DNA from: Vibrio aestivus
GTDB taxonomy: Bacteria > Pseudomonadota > Gammaproteobacteria > Enterobacterales > Vibrionaceae
Direction: 5' to 3'
Length of the DNA: 64,000 nt
NCBI GenBank assembly: GCA_003263845.1
Contig: JYJN01000070.1
Location: 49,617 to 113,616, forward strand
The first letter of the stretch is position 1; every line of letters begins with the position of its first letter. Position numbers and translations under genes: made by a program. This document shows positions 1-9,354 of this stretch, piece by piece. Below the pieces are notes generated by a model. The model was not told the DNA's origin. It saw only the letters and a list, made by a program, of their open reading frames with translations, and made no database searches.

Positions 1-465
1 ACGTGTGTCAATCTTGGGGTTGAAGGCGATACAGCAACTCACGTGGAAGGGTTCGCTAGATTTGGCAAGTACAAAGAGCGGATTAATAAGCACAAAGAAC
101 ATTATAAAAAAGCGCAAGAAGCGACGATGGACATCATTCGTCAGGAACTTGAGTTTAAAAAGAAACCAAAATCTGAACGTACCGATGAAGAAGAAGCCCA
201 AATTGATGCCAAGAAAGTCAAAGCCAACGATTACATGGAGAAAGCGAAAAACGCTCTAGAGATGCTTGAGAGTGAGTTTGAAGCGCTGTTGGAAACGAAC
301 ATCGTCGATGTAAAGGGCAAGGTTTACACGCACGTGACGGTGCAATTTGGTGAAGAGAAGGTGGTGACTAAGCGAACTCATGGCCCAAGTACTTTTAGTT
401 TCAATCAGTATGAAATTCAGTACTCCTCCAAATTAGATGAAGAAGATGTGGGTGTCGATATATAG
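1..465 (+). CDS. FapA/DUF342 family protein, C-terminal part
   Basis: The reading frame is open from the first base, so the start lies outside the window. About 154 residues are visible: a short start typical of the end of the FapA beta-helix core (TCVNLGVEGDT), a long charged helical stretch at residues 25-95 with many Lys and Glu that should form a coiled coil, and a closing beta segment (VDVKGKVYTHVTVQFG, then RTHGPSTF). This matches the C-terminal layout of DUF342/FapA polymer-like proteins, named after Bacillus FapA, whose bacterial role is mostly unknown. A strong terminator follows. The family call is from recognition of the pattern; function is not established. Confidence 0.75.
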   Translation, partial: TCVNLGVEGDTATHVEGFARFGKYKERINKHKEHYKKAQEATMDIIRQELEFKKKPKSERTDEEEAQIDAKKVKANDYMEKAKNALEMLESEFEALLETNIVDVKGKVYTHVTVQFGEEKVVTKRTHGPSTFSFNQYEIQYSSKLDEEDVGVDI

Positions 466-503
466 CTTGAGGAAAAGCTATTTTTCCTGGTCCTAAAAAT
501 TAC

Positions 504-537
504 AAAAGCTGGCTTTCGAGCCAGCTTTGTTTTTTGA
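504..537 (+). terminator. Intrinsic terminator after the FapA-like gene
   Basis: Perfect 10-bp stem (AAAGCTGGCT / AGCCAGCTTT) around a TTCG tetraloop, followed by GTTTTTTG. It lies about 40 bases after the stop codon. Confidence 0.9.
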
Positions 538-1092
538 CGCAATGTAAATTAAGATGATTTTTCGTTCACGTTCTTGTTTGAGTCTTTCCAGTATTGGATA
601 CGAACGCGATGGAGCTGAGCTCTTCTCATTTTCTTCATATATTCCCTCACGGTTACTGTGTGCTCTTACCTGAGCTTCTGTTAAAACAGTTCCTTAAGAC
701 ACTTTCAATGTAGCGGCCAACTGGCGTTTTCGCCACGATCTCGATCACAAATAAATAAGCCATTATGTCGTTTCGTCAGCCAAACTATGATCTTAGTTAA
801 ACGATTCAAAGAGTAACCAAGTGCATATGTACCCAATTTAGCCCCCGATGATGACAGATTTATGTCGAAATTTGAGCGATTTGATGACGATTTAGACTTT
901 GAGATCTCCTTGTAAATACAAGGCTTATTGTGTCGTTGATTACGGTGATGTGAGTACTGTTAGGAAGGGTTAGACTAAAGTTGATATTTTTGGGCTTTAG
1001 CTGTCGTATGTGAGGTTAAGTCGATTTTTTTTACACTTTTACTTGCTATTTATCACGATGTGAGCCATGTTTAATACATGGTCTTAGTTCTG
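538..1092. other. Intergenic stretch without a recognisable gene
   Basis: About 550 bases, AT-rich with scattered stops in all frames. I see no codon pattern, RNA structure or repeat I can name. The last 100 bases must carry the promoter for the small membrane protein that follows. Confidence 0.5.
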
Positions 1093-1112
1093 ATTCAAGG
1101 AAGGGGTAGAAT

Positions 1113-1265
1113 ATGGTACCGTTCGTCGTGATTGCCGTTTGTGCAGTAGTATTCTTTTTTTCATGGGTTGCACAGCATGGGGTTCCCTTGCTTGGTATGC
1201 AGTTAGATGCCGATGATCAACTTCTTCTGACAGAGCTCAGTGGTGAAGAAGTTCTGGAAGCTTAA
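1113..1265 (+). CDS. Small single-pass membrane protein, 50 aa
   Basis: A 50-residue reading frame starting at ATG 1113 with a good ribosome site (AAGGGG, 6 bases upstream) and its own terminator. Residues 1-20 form one hydrophobic helix (MVPFVVIAVCAVVFFFSWVA). The remainder is short and acidic, ending in a segment rich in Asp, Glu and Leu. The combination of ribosome site, membrane helix and dedicated terminator argues for a real gene. I do not recognise a family; small vibrio membrane proteins of this kind are usually unannotated. Function unknown. Confidence 0.6.
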   Translation: MVPFVVIAVCAVVFFFSWVAQHGVPLLGMQLDADDQLLLTELSGEEVLEA

Positions 1266-1334
1266 AGTATAAATATAGCACTTTAGCTTAGTGGCTAAAT
1301 ACAGTCAGCCATTTTTAGATATTTACCTATGATA

Positions 1335-1369
1335 ACAGCCCAAGTAGTGATACTACTTGGGCTGTTTTA
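1335..1369 (+). terminator. Intrinsic terminator after the 50-aa gene
   Basis: A 14-bp perfect stem (ACAGCCCAAGTAGT / ACTACTTGGGCTGT) with a 3-base loop, followed by TTTTAC. Confidence 0.85.
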
Positions 1370-1811
1370 CGTTATAGAGGGTGCTTGTGTAACCTAATTT
1401 ATGTTGAAGCACATGATAAATATCTTTATGGCCTTTAATAACAACGAATTACGTTGGCACTTGGTAGGATTTGTTTCATTTTGAGACAAATCTATGGCTA
1501 GGCATGGCTGAGTCGCATTGGTATCATTTTCACTGCAATTCACATCCGTTAAATACAAACTTCAGTCAATTTCGTAATGATCTTTTGGCATTTACGGACT
1601 CAAGCTTCACGAGGGCTACCGCTCTCTTTTTGTTGATTCAGCCTTTGATAGGCTTCAAGTGCGCCACTGCCCATATTTAACAAAGTGGTCATGACGATCT
1701 CATCAGGTTGTTCAGTCGAGTTTTACGTAAATTTACACGAATTTGATGATGTGAAAGATTGTTGGCAATTACACTCACTGCCATCGTTCATAGTTTCAAG
1801 AGAGCCTATAG
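1370..1811. other. Intergenic stretch before pgpB
   Basis: About 440 bases with no convincing gene. A 69-codon frame at 1471-1680 has no ribosome site and an unlikely composition. The segment next to 1812 should hold the pgpB promoter. Confidence 0.45.
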
Positions 1812-2581
1812 ATGTATACAAAAAAAAGGCAGAGTAAAAAGAGCGGTCTTATTATGCTTGCTGCGATGATGACCTTGCTGGTTCCGATTAGCATGATGTC
1901 ATTTTCAATCGACCTTTCTGCAGGTGTTTCAGATCGTGTTGGCTTGATATTTACTTGGCTGACAGATTCTGCGGGTAGCAAAGGGTTTTTGATAACTCTA
2001 ACGGTACTTGGTTTATTGATGTTGCGCCTAGGCATGTCGCGAGAAGAGTGCCTCGCTAAGTTGATTCAATTAGCGGTGATCTTACTTATTGGCTTTGCGA
2101 GTAAAACTGGCTTAAAGGCGATGACTGAAAGCCTCGTCCTTATACCGAATTTATGGCCGAGCAGCTGGTAATCCCTAACGCAAACCACTTTTATAAACTG
2201 ACTCAAGGCCGACAAAATGAGCTGATTGAGACTGTGTCGGCTAGCACCAGCGAATGGCGGACTCGCCACTGGTTAGGCGAAACGGATTATTCCTTTCCTT
2301 CTGGTCATACTATTTTTGCAGCCATATGTGTGGTTTTTTTTGCGGGGCTGTTTCTTCAATGGGGAAAACCAAGCTGGGCTTTCGGTGTCTTAGCTTGGGC
2401 GCTTGTGGTGTCTTATAGCCGCTTGTGGCTTGGAATGCATCGTCCTATTGACTTGTTCGGTTCGACCGCATTTGTCGCTGCAGTGTACGTCATCCTCCCG
2501 AGCTTTACCCACTCTGCAAGTCGTCTGTCTCGGCTTCTCCCTGAAAATGGGTTGTTTAGGTTACTCGGGAATAAAAACTAA
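1812..2581 (+). CDS. pgpB: PAP2 phosphatase, phosphatidylglycerophosphatase B type (one-base frameshift)
   Basis: Membrane lipid phosphatase of the PAP2 family, which removes phosphate from phosphatidylglycerophosphate, undecaprenyl pyrophosphate and similar lipids on the periplasmic face. All three PAP2 motifs are present once one base is restored: K-x6-RP (KAMTESPRP), PSGH (PSGHT, near 2290) and SR-x5-H-x3-D (SRLWLGMHRPID). Hydrophobic segments alternate as in E. coli PgpB and the repaired length is 256 aa. The break is at about 2132, where GCCTCG should read GCCCTCG: one C is missing inside motif 1. I treat it as a sequencing error. If real, the enzyme would be lost. Starts at ATG 1812 after GAGAG. 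Confidence 0.85.
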
Positions 2582-2584
2582 TAA

Positions 2585-2610
2585 AAAGGCAGCGTAAGCT
2601 GCTTTTTTAT
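2585..2610 (+). terminator. Intrinsic terminator after pgpB
   Basis: Stem AAGGCAGC / GCTGCTTT around GTAA, followed by a T run. Confidence 0.85.
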
Positions 2611-2777
2611 TTTCGCGGCAAGTTTGATAGAGAGTTTATCCACAAATTGGAATTTCTAATATTCCGTGCGCTAAAATCAAATTTAGAGCCTAAGCTCTAT
2701 GTAAGAGCGGATGAGTCCTTTAGTATTTGATGTTCGTATTACCGTCATAAAGTACTCAATCAAAAGTGAGGTCGTGT

Positions 2778-4217
2778 ATGGAACCTGTCGTCGATATTCA
2801 GAATTGGAGCAGTGAAAAATCACATCATGAACGTGATTTGAATACCTTGTTTGACATCAGCAAAGCCAGATATCACGCAGAACCTTATCCAGACTATGAC
2901 CACCGCATTGCGATGCTCATTCAGTTAAAGCGCTCGCTCATCGAACATCAACAAGCACTGATTTCTGCTTTGAACAGTGACTATGGTTACCGCAGTGAAT
3001 TTGATAGTACGATCTGTGACTTAATGCCCTCGGTCAGCCACATCAATTATACGAAGAAGAAACTCGCTAAATGGATGAAACCTTCCAAAAGGCATGCGGG
3101 TTTAATGCTATCACCATCTAAACTGCGGGTGGAGTATCAACCTCTCGGCGTTGTTGGCGTCATTGTGCCTTGGAACTTCCCAATCGTATTGAGTATTGCT
3201 CCTGTTGTCACGGCATTGGCGGCTGGCAACCAGGTCATGGTTAAGCTGAGTGAATTCACCCCACAAACCAATCGCGTGCTGACAAAAGTCTTTGATAGCT
3301 GTGATGGTGCTGTACAAGTGATCGAAGGTGGGGCTGATATTGCCGCACACTTTTCTAGTCTGCCATTTGATCATTTGCTGTTCACGGGCTCAACGGCAGT
3401 CGGTAAGCTGGTGGCCAAATCTGCGGCTGAGAACCTGACTCCGGTTACCCTTGAGTTAGGGGGAAAATCTCCGGTAGTTATTGATAATCAGATCCCAATG
3501 AAAAAAGCCATCGATGCGATTTTGCTGGGCAAATCCATCAATGCAGGCCAAATTTGCGTCGCGCCAGATTACGTCTTTGTGCCACACGATAGGGTGGATG
3601 AGTTTGTAGAGGTCTATCAGAGCCGCTTTCAAAGCCTTTACAAGGCCGATAAACAAGGCCTGCGACAAATGACTCACATCATCAATGACAAACAGCATGA
3701 ACGGCTGCAGGGCTTAATTACGGATGCTCAAAGTAAAGGGGCTGAGGTCATTTCGATAATTGAAGAGCAAGGCGTTGGTAAGCAGATGTTCCCGTACCTT
3801 ATTAAAGATCCAACCGATGACATGCAAGTAATGCAAGAGGAAGTCTTTGGTCCTGTACTTTCAATCAAGCCCTACGAGACGTTGAGCGAGGCTATAGACT
3901 ATATCACTGCACGCCCACGGCCACTCGCGCTGTACATCATGAGTGATGATGGTGACTTTCAACAGCAAGTGCTAAAGCAAACCCATAGTGGTGGTGTTTG
4001 TATTAATGACTCGTTACTTCATGTCGCTGCGGAAGATGCGCCATTTGGCGGCATTGGTCAATCTGGCATGGGAGCTTACCACGGTGTGGAAGGCTTCATC
4101 ACTTTCTCGCACAGCAAAACCGTTTTGGCGACGCCAAGCTGGCTTCCACGCAGCCGAATTATGCTATCAATGCGCAATGTGGCGCGAAAAGTATTATCCA
4201 AATGGATGATTCGCTAA
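2778..4217 (+). CDS. NAD(P)-dependent aldehyde dehydrogenase, coniferyl-aldehyde dehydrogenase type
   Basis: Soluble ALDH-superfamily enzyme, 479 aa, oxidising an aldehyde to its acid. Visible family marks are PWNFP (cofactor pocket), FTGSTAVG, the general-base segment LELGGKSP, the nucleophile in NAGQICVAPDY, and EEVFGPVL near the C-terminus. The short form with a membrane-proximal basic C-terminus (RKVLSKWMIR) is typical of the coniferyl/fatty aldehyde dehydrogenase subgroup, often annotated calB in vibrios. The natural substrate cannot be told from sequence. ATG 2778 is chosen over the in-frame GTG 2766 because GAGG sits 7 bases ahead of the ATG and overlaps the GTG. It stands alone, with its own terminator. 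Confidence 0.88.
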   Translation: MEPVVDIQNWSSEKSHHERDLNTLFDISKARYHAEPYPDYDHRIAMLIQLKRSLIEHQQALISALNSDYGYRSEFDSTICDLMPSVSHINYTKKKLAKWMKPSKRHAGLMLSPSKLRVEYQPLGVVGVIVPWNFPIVLSIAPVVTALAAGNQVMVKLSEFTPQTNRVLTKVFDSCDGAVQVIEGGADIAAHFSSLPFDHLLFTGSTAVGKLVAKSAAENLTPVTLELGGKSPVVIDNQIPMKKAIDAILLGKSINAGQICVAPDYVFVPHDRVDEFVEVYQSRFQSLYKADKQGLRQMTHIINDKQHERLQGLITDAQSKGAEVISIIEEQGVGKQMFPYLIKDPTDDMQVMQEEVFGPVLSIKPYETLSEAIDYITARPRPLALYIMSDDGDFQQQVLKQTHSGGVCINDSLLHVAAEDAPFGGIGQSGMGAYHGVEGFITFSHSKTVLATPSWLPRSRIMLSMRNVARKVLSKWMIR

Positions 4218-4269
4218 CACACATTCCTTATTGAGCCCTTTAATTTCAAAGGCTAAAACGCTAATATTG

Positions 4270-4307
4270 CCGCGCTCTTTCAACTAGTTGATAGAGCGCG
4301 TTTTTAA
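4270..4307 (+). terminator. Intrinsic terminator after the aldehyde dehydrogenase
   Basis: Stem CGCGCTCT / AGAGCGCG with an inner CAACTAGTTG palindrome, followed by TTTTTAATTTT. It separates the dehydrogenase from the riboswitch. Confidence 0.85.
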
Positions 4308-4313
4308 TTTTAA

Positions 4314-4450
4314 TTCTCAGGGCGGGGCGAAATTCCCCACCGGCGGTATACCTGTAAAGGTGAGCCCGCGAGCGCTCGATTCGTCGAGGTCAGCAGATCT
4401 GGTGAGATGCCAGAGCCGACGGTTATAGTCCGGATGAAAGAGAATGGAGA
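4314..4450 (+). promoter_or_regulatory. FMN riboswitch (RFN element) controlling ribB
   Basis: All conserved RFN blocks occur in order: CTCAGGGCGGGGCGAAATTC, CCCCACCGGCGGTA, a GAGCCCGCGAGCG arm, GGTCAGCAGATCTGGTGAGA, GCCAGAGCCGACGGTTATAG and TCCGGATGAAAGAGAATGG. The first and last blocks pair to close the multi-branched junction. FMN binding would switch off the ribB message downstream. The aptamer ends about 95 bases before the ribB start, leaving space for an expression platform. Confidence 0.97.
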
Positions 4451-4496
4451 TACGCAAGTGAGCTTGTATGGCTTGCTGGCGCGTCTCGTTTTGGAT
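4446..4496 (+). terminator. Likely expression-platform terminator of the FMN riboswitch
   Basis: GAGATACGC just after the aptamer can pair (with one bulge) with GCGTCTC at about 4481, followed by GTTTTGG. It could form when FMN is bound and end transcription before ribB. The T run is short, so control of translation is an alternative. Confidence 0.5.
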
Positions 4497-4545
4497 TTAT
4501 ATCCCTCTTAGTGCCCTGATTCTGGTGATAATTAGGAGTTTAACC

Positions 4546-5202
4546 ATGAATCAGTCCTCTCTACTTGCCGAGTATGGCAATCCAATTACCCGCGTTGAAA
4601 ACGCATTAGCTGCGCTTAAAGAAGGGCGCGGTGTTTTGCTGCTTGATGATGAAGATCGTGAAAATGAAGGCGATATCATCTATTCAGTCGAGCACCTTAC
4701 GACCGAACAAATGGCGTTAATGATCCGTGAATGCAGCGGGATCGTGTGCCTTTGCTTGACGGATGAACAAGCAAACAAACTTGAGCTTCCACCTATGGTT
4801 CAAGACAACAACAGCGCCAACCAAACTGCATTTACAGTGTCAATCGAAGCCAAAGTGGGCGTGACAACGGGTGTCTCTGCTCAAGATCGTGTGACCACCA
4901 TTAAAACTGCAGCAAACCCAGCGAGTCGCCCAGAAGACCTTGCTCGACCAGGCCACGTCTTTCCTCTGCGAGCACGTGCTGGTGGTGTAATGACTCGTCG
5001 TGGACACACTGAAGGTACGGTGGATCTTATGCAGATGGCTGGCCTATCACCAGCAGGTGTACTTTGTGAAGTGACCAACCCAGATGGGTCAATGGCAAAA
5101 GCGCCAGAGATTGTTGCATTTGGCAAACTGCACAATATGCCGGTGCTAACGATTGAAGATATGGTTCAATACCGCCAAGAGTTTGATTTGAAGCTGGCAT
5201 AA
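4546..5202 (+). CDS. ribB: 3,4-dihydroxy-2-butanone 4-phosphate synthase
   Basis: Converts ribulose 5-phosphate to formate and 3,4-dihydroxy-2-butanone 4-phosphate, the four-carbon donor for riboflavin. The 218-aa length is that of a stand-alone RibB without a GTP cyclohydrolase II domain. Signature segments are [10 protein letters not shown] (metal and substrate loop, residues about 36-45), GIVC, the substrate-binding stretch ending [10 protein letters not shown], and [11 protein letters not shown]. Start at ATG 4546 is fixed by AGGAG 8 bases upstream; an upstream in-frame start at 4468 would fall in the riboswitch leader. Regulated by the RFN element. Transcribed alone up to the terminator at 5257. 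Confidence 0.96.
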   Translation: MNQSSLLAEYGNPITRVENALAALKEGRGVLLLDDEDRENEGDIIYSVEHLTTEQMALMIRECSGIVCLCLTDEQANKLELPPMVQDNNSANQTAFTVSIEAKVGVTTGVSAQDRVTTIKTAANPASRPEDLARPGHVFPLRARAGGVMTRRGHTEGTVDLMQMAGLSPAGVLCEVTNPDGSMAKAPEIVAFGKLHNMPVLTIEDMVQYRQEFDLKLA

Positions 5203-5256
5203 TTCCATCGCGCGGAGGTTATTCTTCCTCAATTCTGAGGTGAGATAGAGTAAATA

Positions 5257-5288
5257 GAAAGCCCCAACCATAGGTTGGGGCTTTTTGA
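5257..5288 (+). terminator. Intrinsic terminator between ribB and lapB
   Basis: Stem AGCCCCAACC / GGTTGGGGCT with an ATA loop, followed by TTTTTGAT, preceded by GAAA. It can serve ribB. The minus strand has only a weak T run for lapB. Confidence 0.88.
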
Positions 5289-5313
5289 TATTAGCTAGCA
5301 GAACATTTTAGGA

Positions 5314-7428
5314 TCAGTTTACTGCGCGAACCTTACCTTGTTTTAGGTCATTCAGAACTTGGCCCTTCGGCCCATCGGCAATGACGCTGCCTTTTTCCAT
5401 CACAATCACGCGATCAACCACATCCAACATCGATGTTTTATGGGTAATGAGAATAAGTGTTTCGCTTGGAGCAAGCTGACCCAGCTGATGCTTAATGTGC
5501 ATCTCTGAACGGTTATCCATCGCACTGGTTGGCTCATCCATCAACAAGACGGGTGGGCGTCCGAGCAATGCCCTAGCAATAGCGACAGCTTGGCGTTGAC
5601 CGCCAGACAATAACATACCGCCTTCACCGACTTGGCGCTCCAATCCGGCTGGGTCTTGCTGGGTAAACACGGTGACCCCTGAACGGTTAGCCGCATCCAT
5701 GACATCGCGGTCGTCGGCAAGTGGTCGGCCTAGGGTAATGTTATCGCGAATGGTGCCGTAGAAAAGATTACTGTCTTGCGGTACACAGCCAATGTTGCGT
5801 CTAATGTCGATGTGGTGAAGCTGAGATATATCAGTGTCATCAATGCGCACATGACCTTCAGTTGGTTGGAAAAGTCCCATAATCAAACGCTCAAGCGTCG
5901 TCTTACCCGAACCAATACGACCGATAATCGCGACCTTTTCACCTGGGTTGATCGTTAAAGAAAGATCGCGAATAGAAGCGATAGGAGAGTCTGGGTAATG
6001 GAATGTGACTTTCTCAAGTTCAATCTTACCTTGGACAATAGGACGGTGGATGTAGCGCTTACCTTCCTCTTGCTCGTCCGGCATCTCCATCACTTGCTCG
6101 ATGATTGAAAGTGATGACTTGGCTTGGTTGTATCGTGTGGAGAGCAGAGATAACTGAACCATAGGGCCAATTGCACGGCCGCTCAGCATGGTAGCCGCAA
6201 TAAGACCACCCATTGTGAGTTCACCTTCAGCAATCAAATAAACCCCCAGAATGATCATACCGACGTTAGAGGCTTGTTGAACAAAACCAGCCGTGTTTTG
6301 AATGCCATCAGTAATGCGGCGGCTTTTAATGTTCCAGTTGGCCATGTGAGCCACGGCCTCTTCCCAACGGAATTGAAACTGGCTCTGTGCACCAAATAGT
6401 TTGACGGTTTCTAAGCCCGAAATACTTTCAATCAAGTTAGCGTACTTCTGAGAGGCTAAGCGAGAGCCTTCTTCAATGGCCTTTCTTAAAGGCCCTTGTA
6501 TGAGCAGAGAGTAAATAATCAGAATACAGACGCCCACTATTGGCACTAATACTAAATTCCCTGCCATGAGCCATATGAGCACCAAAAACAAGACGGCAAA
6601 TGGTAGGTCGATGAGAGAACCAATAGTGGCGGAAGTGAAGAACTCCCTGATCGATTCGAACTCTTGTAAGTGGCGTGCAAACGCTCCGGTCGATGGAGGT
6701 CTCGCCTCCATGCGAATCCCCATAACCTTGCTAAACAGTTTGGATGAGATCAGAATATCCGATTTTTTGCCAGCTACGTCGATGAAGTAACTTCGCAGCA
6801 GCTTCAAGGTCAAATCGAATAGGAAGATGACAAAGATACCGCTGGCCAAAACCCAAAGTGTTTCAAACGCCAGATTCGGCACTACTTTGTCATAGACTAA
6901 GCGGGTAAACATGGGGGCGGCGATGGCGAAAAGATTGATCAAAATAGAAGCGATTAAGACATCACGATAGATTTTCTTTGATTGCCAAATGGTGCCCCAG
7001 AACCAGTGGCCATCACGGGTTTTGAGCACTTCGGGTGAGCGCTCATCATAGCGAAACTGTTTTTTAACTAAAAAGTAGCGACCAATAAAGCGATCGTTTA
7101 AGTCAGAAAGAGGCAATGAAACGGGCACGAGTCCAGATTCACCTGTCACTATTTCTGCTTCCTGCTTTTCATGGTTTACGCTGTTGAGAACACACGCTTC
7201 ACCACTTTTCAGCAGTAGCACCACGGGTAAGATTAGATCGGGGATTTCATTGAGCTTTGATCGATTTTCTTTCGCGACCAACCCTGCACGCTCAGCGGCG
7301 CGCGGAAATAGGAAGGGCGTCAGCTTACCGTCGGAAAGCGGTAAGCCGTTAATCAATGCTTCTGGAGAGTTCGCTAAGCCGTAATAGCGGCTTACGTAAA
7401 TCAGCGAGTTTAACAAGGGATCTTGCAT
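5314..7428 (-). CDS. lapB: Type I secretion ABC transporter (LapB-like)
   Basis: Inner-membrane exporter of about 704 aa with an N-terminal C39-peptidase-like domain lacking a clear catalytic Cys (residues 1-130), six membrane helices (about 155-430) and a C-terminal ATPase. The ATPase shows Walker A GRIGSGKTT, signature LSGGQRQAVAIARAL, Walker B VLLMDEPTSAMD and the H-loop ITHKTS. A degenerate C39 domain is typical of LapB/RTX exporters, which move giant adhesins or toxins through a TolC-like pore with a membrane-fusion partner. It is the last gene of lapC-lapG-lapD-lapB, 11 bases after lapD. ATG 7428 is preferred over the TTG one codon earlier. The exported adhesin is not in this window. 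Confidence 0.9.
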   Translation of the reverse strand: MQDPLLNSLIYVSRYYGLANSPEALINGLPLSDGKLTPFLFPRAAERAGLVAKENRSKLNEIPDLILPVVLLLKSGEACVLNSVNHEKQEAEIVTGESGLVPVSLPLSDLNDRFIGRYFLVKKQFRYDERSPEVLKTRDGHWFWGTIWQSKKIYRDVLIASILINLFAIAAPMFTRLVYDKVVPNLAFETLWVLASGIFVIFLFDLTLKLLRSYFIDVAGKKSDILISSKLFSKVMGIRMEARPPSTGAFARHLQEFESIREFFTSATIGSLIDLPFAVLFLVLIWLMAGNLVLVPIVGVCILIIYSLLIQGPLRKAIEEGSRLASQKYANLIESISGLETVKLFGAQSQFQFRWEEAVAHMANWNIKSRRITDGIQNTAGFVQQASNVGMIILGVYLIAEGELTMGGLIAATMLSGRAIGPMVQLSLLSTRYNQAKSSLSIIEQVMEMPDEQEEGKRYIHRPIVQGKIELEKVTFHYPDSPIASIRDLSLTINPGEKVAIIGRIGSGKTTLERLIMGLFQPTEGHVRIDDTDISQLHHIDIRRNIGCVPQDSNLFYGTIRDNITLGRPLADDRDVMDAANRSGVTVFTQQDPAGLERQVGEGGMLLSGGQRQAVAIARALLGRPPVLLMDEPTSAMDNRSEMHIKHQLGQLAPSETLILITHKTSMLDVVDRVIVMEKGSVIADGPKGQVLNDLKQGKVRAVN

Positions 7429-7439
7429 CAATCTAAGCC

Positions 7440-9349
7440 CTATTTATCAACGATAAAGCCTTGGAAGGCTTCAATAAAGTGTTCAGAAAGGAAATCAAGC
7501 TGAGTTTGTGTCTCAACACGAGAAGCAATGGTTTTGATTCCCAAGTTGTGCGCCGTTCGAGAGATCGAGGTGAGCGTGAACTTTTGCTTTTCATCATCGA
7601 GGTGGTGAGTAAACAAGTAGTCCAGTTTCACGTAGCTGGGCGGTATTCGTTGATGTAGTCCAACGATTGGAAATTACGGCCGTAGTTGTCGACACCAAAC
7701 TCAGCACCTGCTGCGCGCACCGCATTACAAAATAGTGCGGTATGGTGAGGCGAGTTAACGAAACAAGTCTCTGGAATCTCGAAGTGCATCAGGCTTGCTG
7801 CAGATTGACTCTTGGTGAGCGTTTGCGTTACCCAGCGAATGAAAGACGGCTGCGAAATACTGCTTTGTGAAATGTTGATTGCGACAGGCGAGCCCACCTC
7901 GCCAAGCTCAATCTTGTTCACAATTGTGGAGATAACATATTCATCGAGAATGTGGCTAGCATTAAGCTGCTCAAGAGCGAATAGGTATTGGTTTGCTGTA
8001 AAGCGCTCTCCATCCTTCTCAATCGCTGAGAACACTTCTTTATGGTAAATCTCACCATTAGAGCTGCTTGCAGACTGAAATCGGAAGGTGAACCAATCGT
8101 TGTGAATCGCTTCTTCCACCAAGGCTTTCCATTGCTGCTTACCACGTAAATTTTGGCTAGACTGGCTAGAGACAAAACCATAGCTAATGTCAGGGTTAGC
8201 TTTCGCATTTGCCAAGGCATTATCCAGTAAGGTCAGAATATCGGTCGACGATTTCCGCTCTTCATTGTGTACAACACCTAAAGAAACATTCGCTGCGGCG
8301 GTTCCTGTTGGATCAGAGTCCACATCTTGGACAAAGTGGATGATACTGTCGGAGATGATCTTCAATTCACTCTCATCCATGTTTGGCAAAATGAAACCAA
8401 ACTCTTCGGTCGAGATACGTGCAATGGTAACGTTTGGTGCTGTGATAGAGATTTTTAGGTGGTCAGCGAGTTCACGAACTTTGTTATCGCCAAACTCATA
8501 ACCTTTCTCATCGTAAAGCTCTTTAATGAATTTCGCTTCTAACAGAGCGACCCCACCAAAACTACTTTCTGATAGCCAAGCGTTCAGTTGGTTCATATAA
8601 AATGCGCGGTTACCCAGTTGTGATACAGGGTCAATATAGGCACGCTCACGAAGTTGTTGCGCTTCTTTTGCTTGCGCTTTAAAGGCTTGTTCTACCTGTT
8701 TAGACATACTATTGATGCCATCTACCACGTAGATGAGGTCTTTAGTGGCAGGGCGTGGTAGTGGGTCTCCAAAGTGGTTTCGAGCCACTTGCTCCATCTT
8801 AGTTACAATCAGTTGCAACGGATGTAAAGCACGCTTGAGGATGAAGGCAATCGCTAGTAGGCCGATGGAAAAAATAATCGAGAAAGCGATGAGAAGACGT
8901 ACAAAGGCTTGCCATAACTGGGAGTAGGCATCCCCAGGGTGGCTGACAATTTCCACTTCTGCCAGTTGCATCCATCCACTGGTGACGACTCGGCGATCAT
9001 GAATTTGCTCAAACAGGTGTAAATCGGTAAACCACTCCGGAACGTTGTTTGGCTTGATTGGATAAGAGCGGAGGATCTCTTCGCCGTTATCGAGGAAAAT
9101 TAGTCGAACCACGGAATAGCTACTACCATCAAATAAGGCATTGATGACCGATTCCACGGCAATGTGGTCGCTGTCTTCAAGATACGGAGCGAGGGCTAGG
9201 CCTACCGTATTGATGGTGTTGTTGACTTCAGAGCGTTGCTGCTGCTCTAAGTTATTACGCGTGGTGTTAAATTCGATAATAAATACCGAGATCATCAGCA
9301 TCAAAAATACTGCAATCATCCCCGCGACTAGCTGCTTATATAACGTCAT
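7440..9349 (-). CDS. lapD: LapD-type c-di-GMP receptor, degenerate GGDEF-EAL (one-base frameshift)
   Basis: Inner-membrane receptor that senses c-di-GMP in the cytoplasm and binds the protease LapG in the periplasm. Layout: membrane helix (about 8-28), periplasmic LapD/MoxY domain (30-150), second helix (152-172), HAMP, degenerate GGDEF (STEEF in place of GGDEF) and degenerate EAL (KEVF where EAL would be). Loss of both catalytic motifs fits a receptor rather than an enzyme. Near 7638 one C is missing from a CCCC run, so YRPSYVKLDY reads YRPAT-stop; the rest of EAL (VKLDYLFTHH... to FQGFIVDK) continues in the next frame. Repaired length is 636 aa. The gene starts 5 bases after lapG. The frameshift is probably a sequencing error. 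Confidence 0.88.
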
Positions 9350-9354
9350 ATTGC

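Noticed and set aside
1471..1680. A 69-codon frame between the small membrane gene and pgpB
   Set aside because: No ribosome site, unusual composition (many His, Cys, Trp) and no similarity I recognise; a chance frame in a non-coding stretch.
1812..2581. pgpB and the other broken genes as true pseudogenes
   Set aside because: Each one is repaired by single bases, mainly in short runs of one base, and conserved motifs remain on both sides. The pattern fits sequencing or assembly error better than decay.
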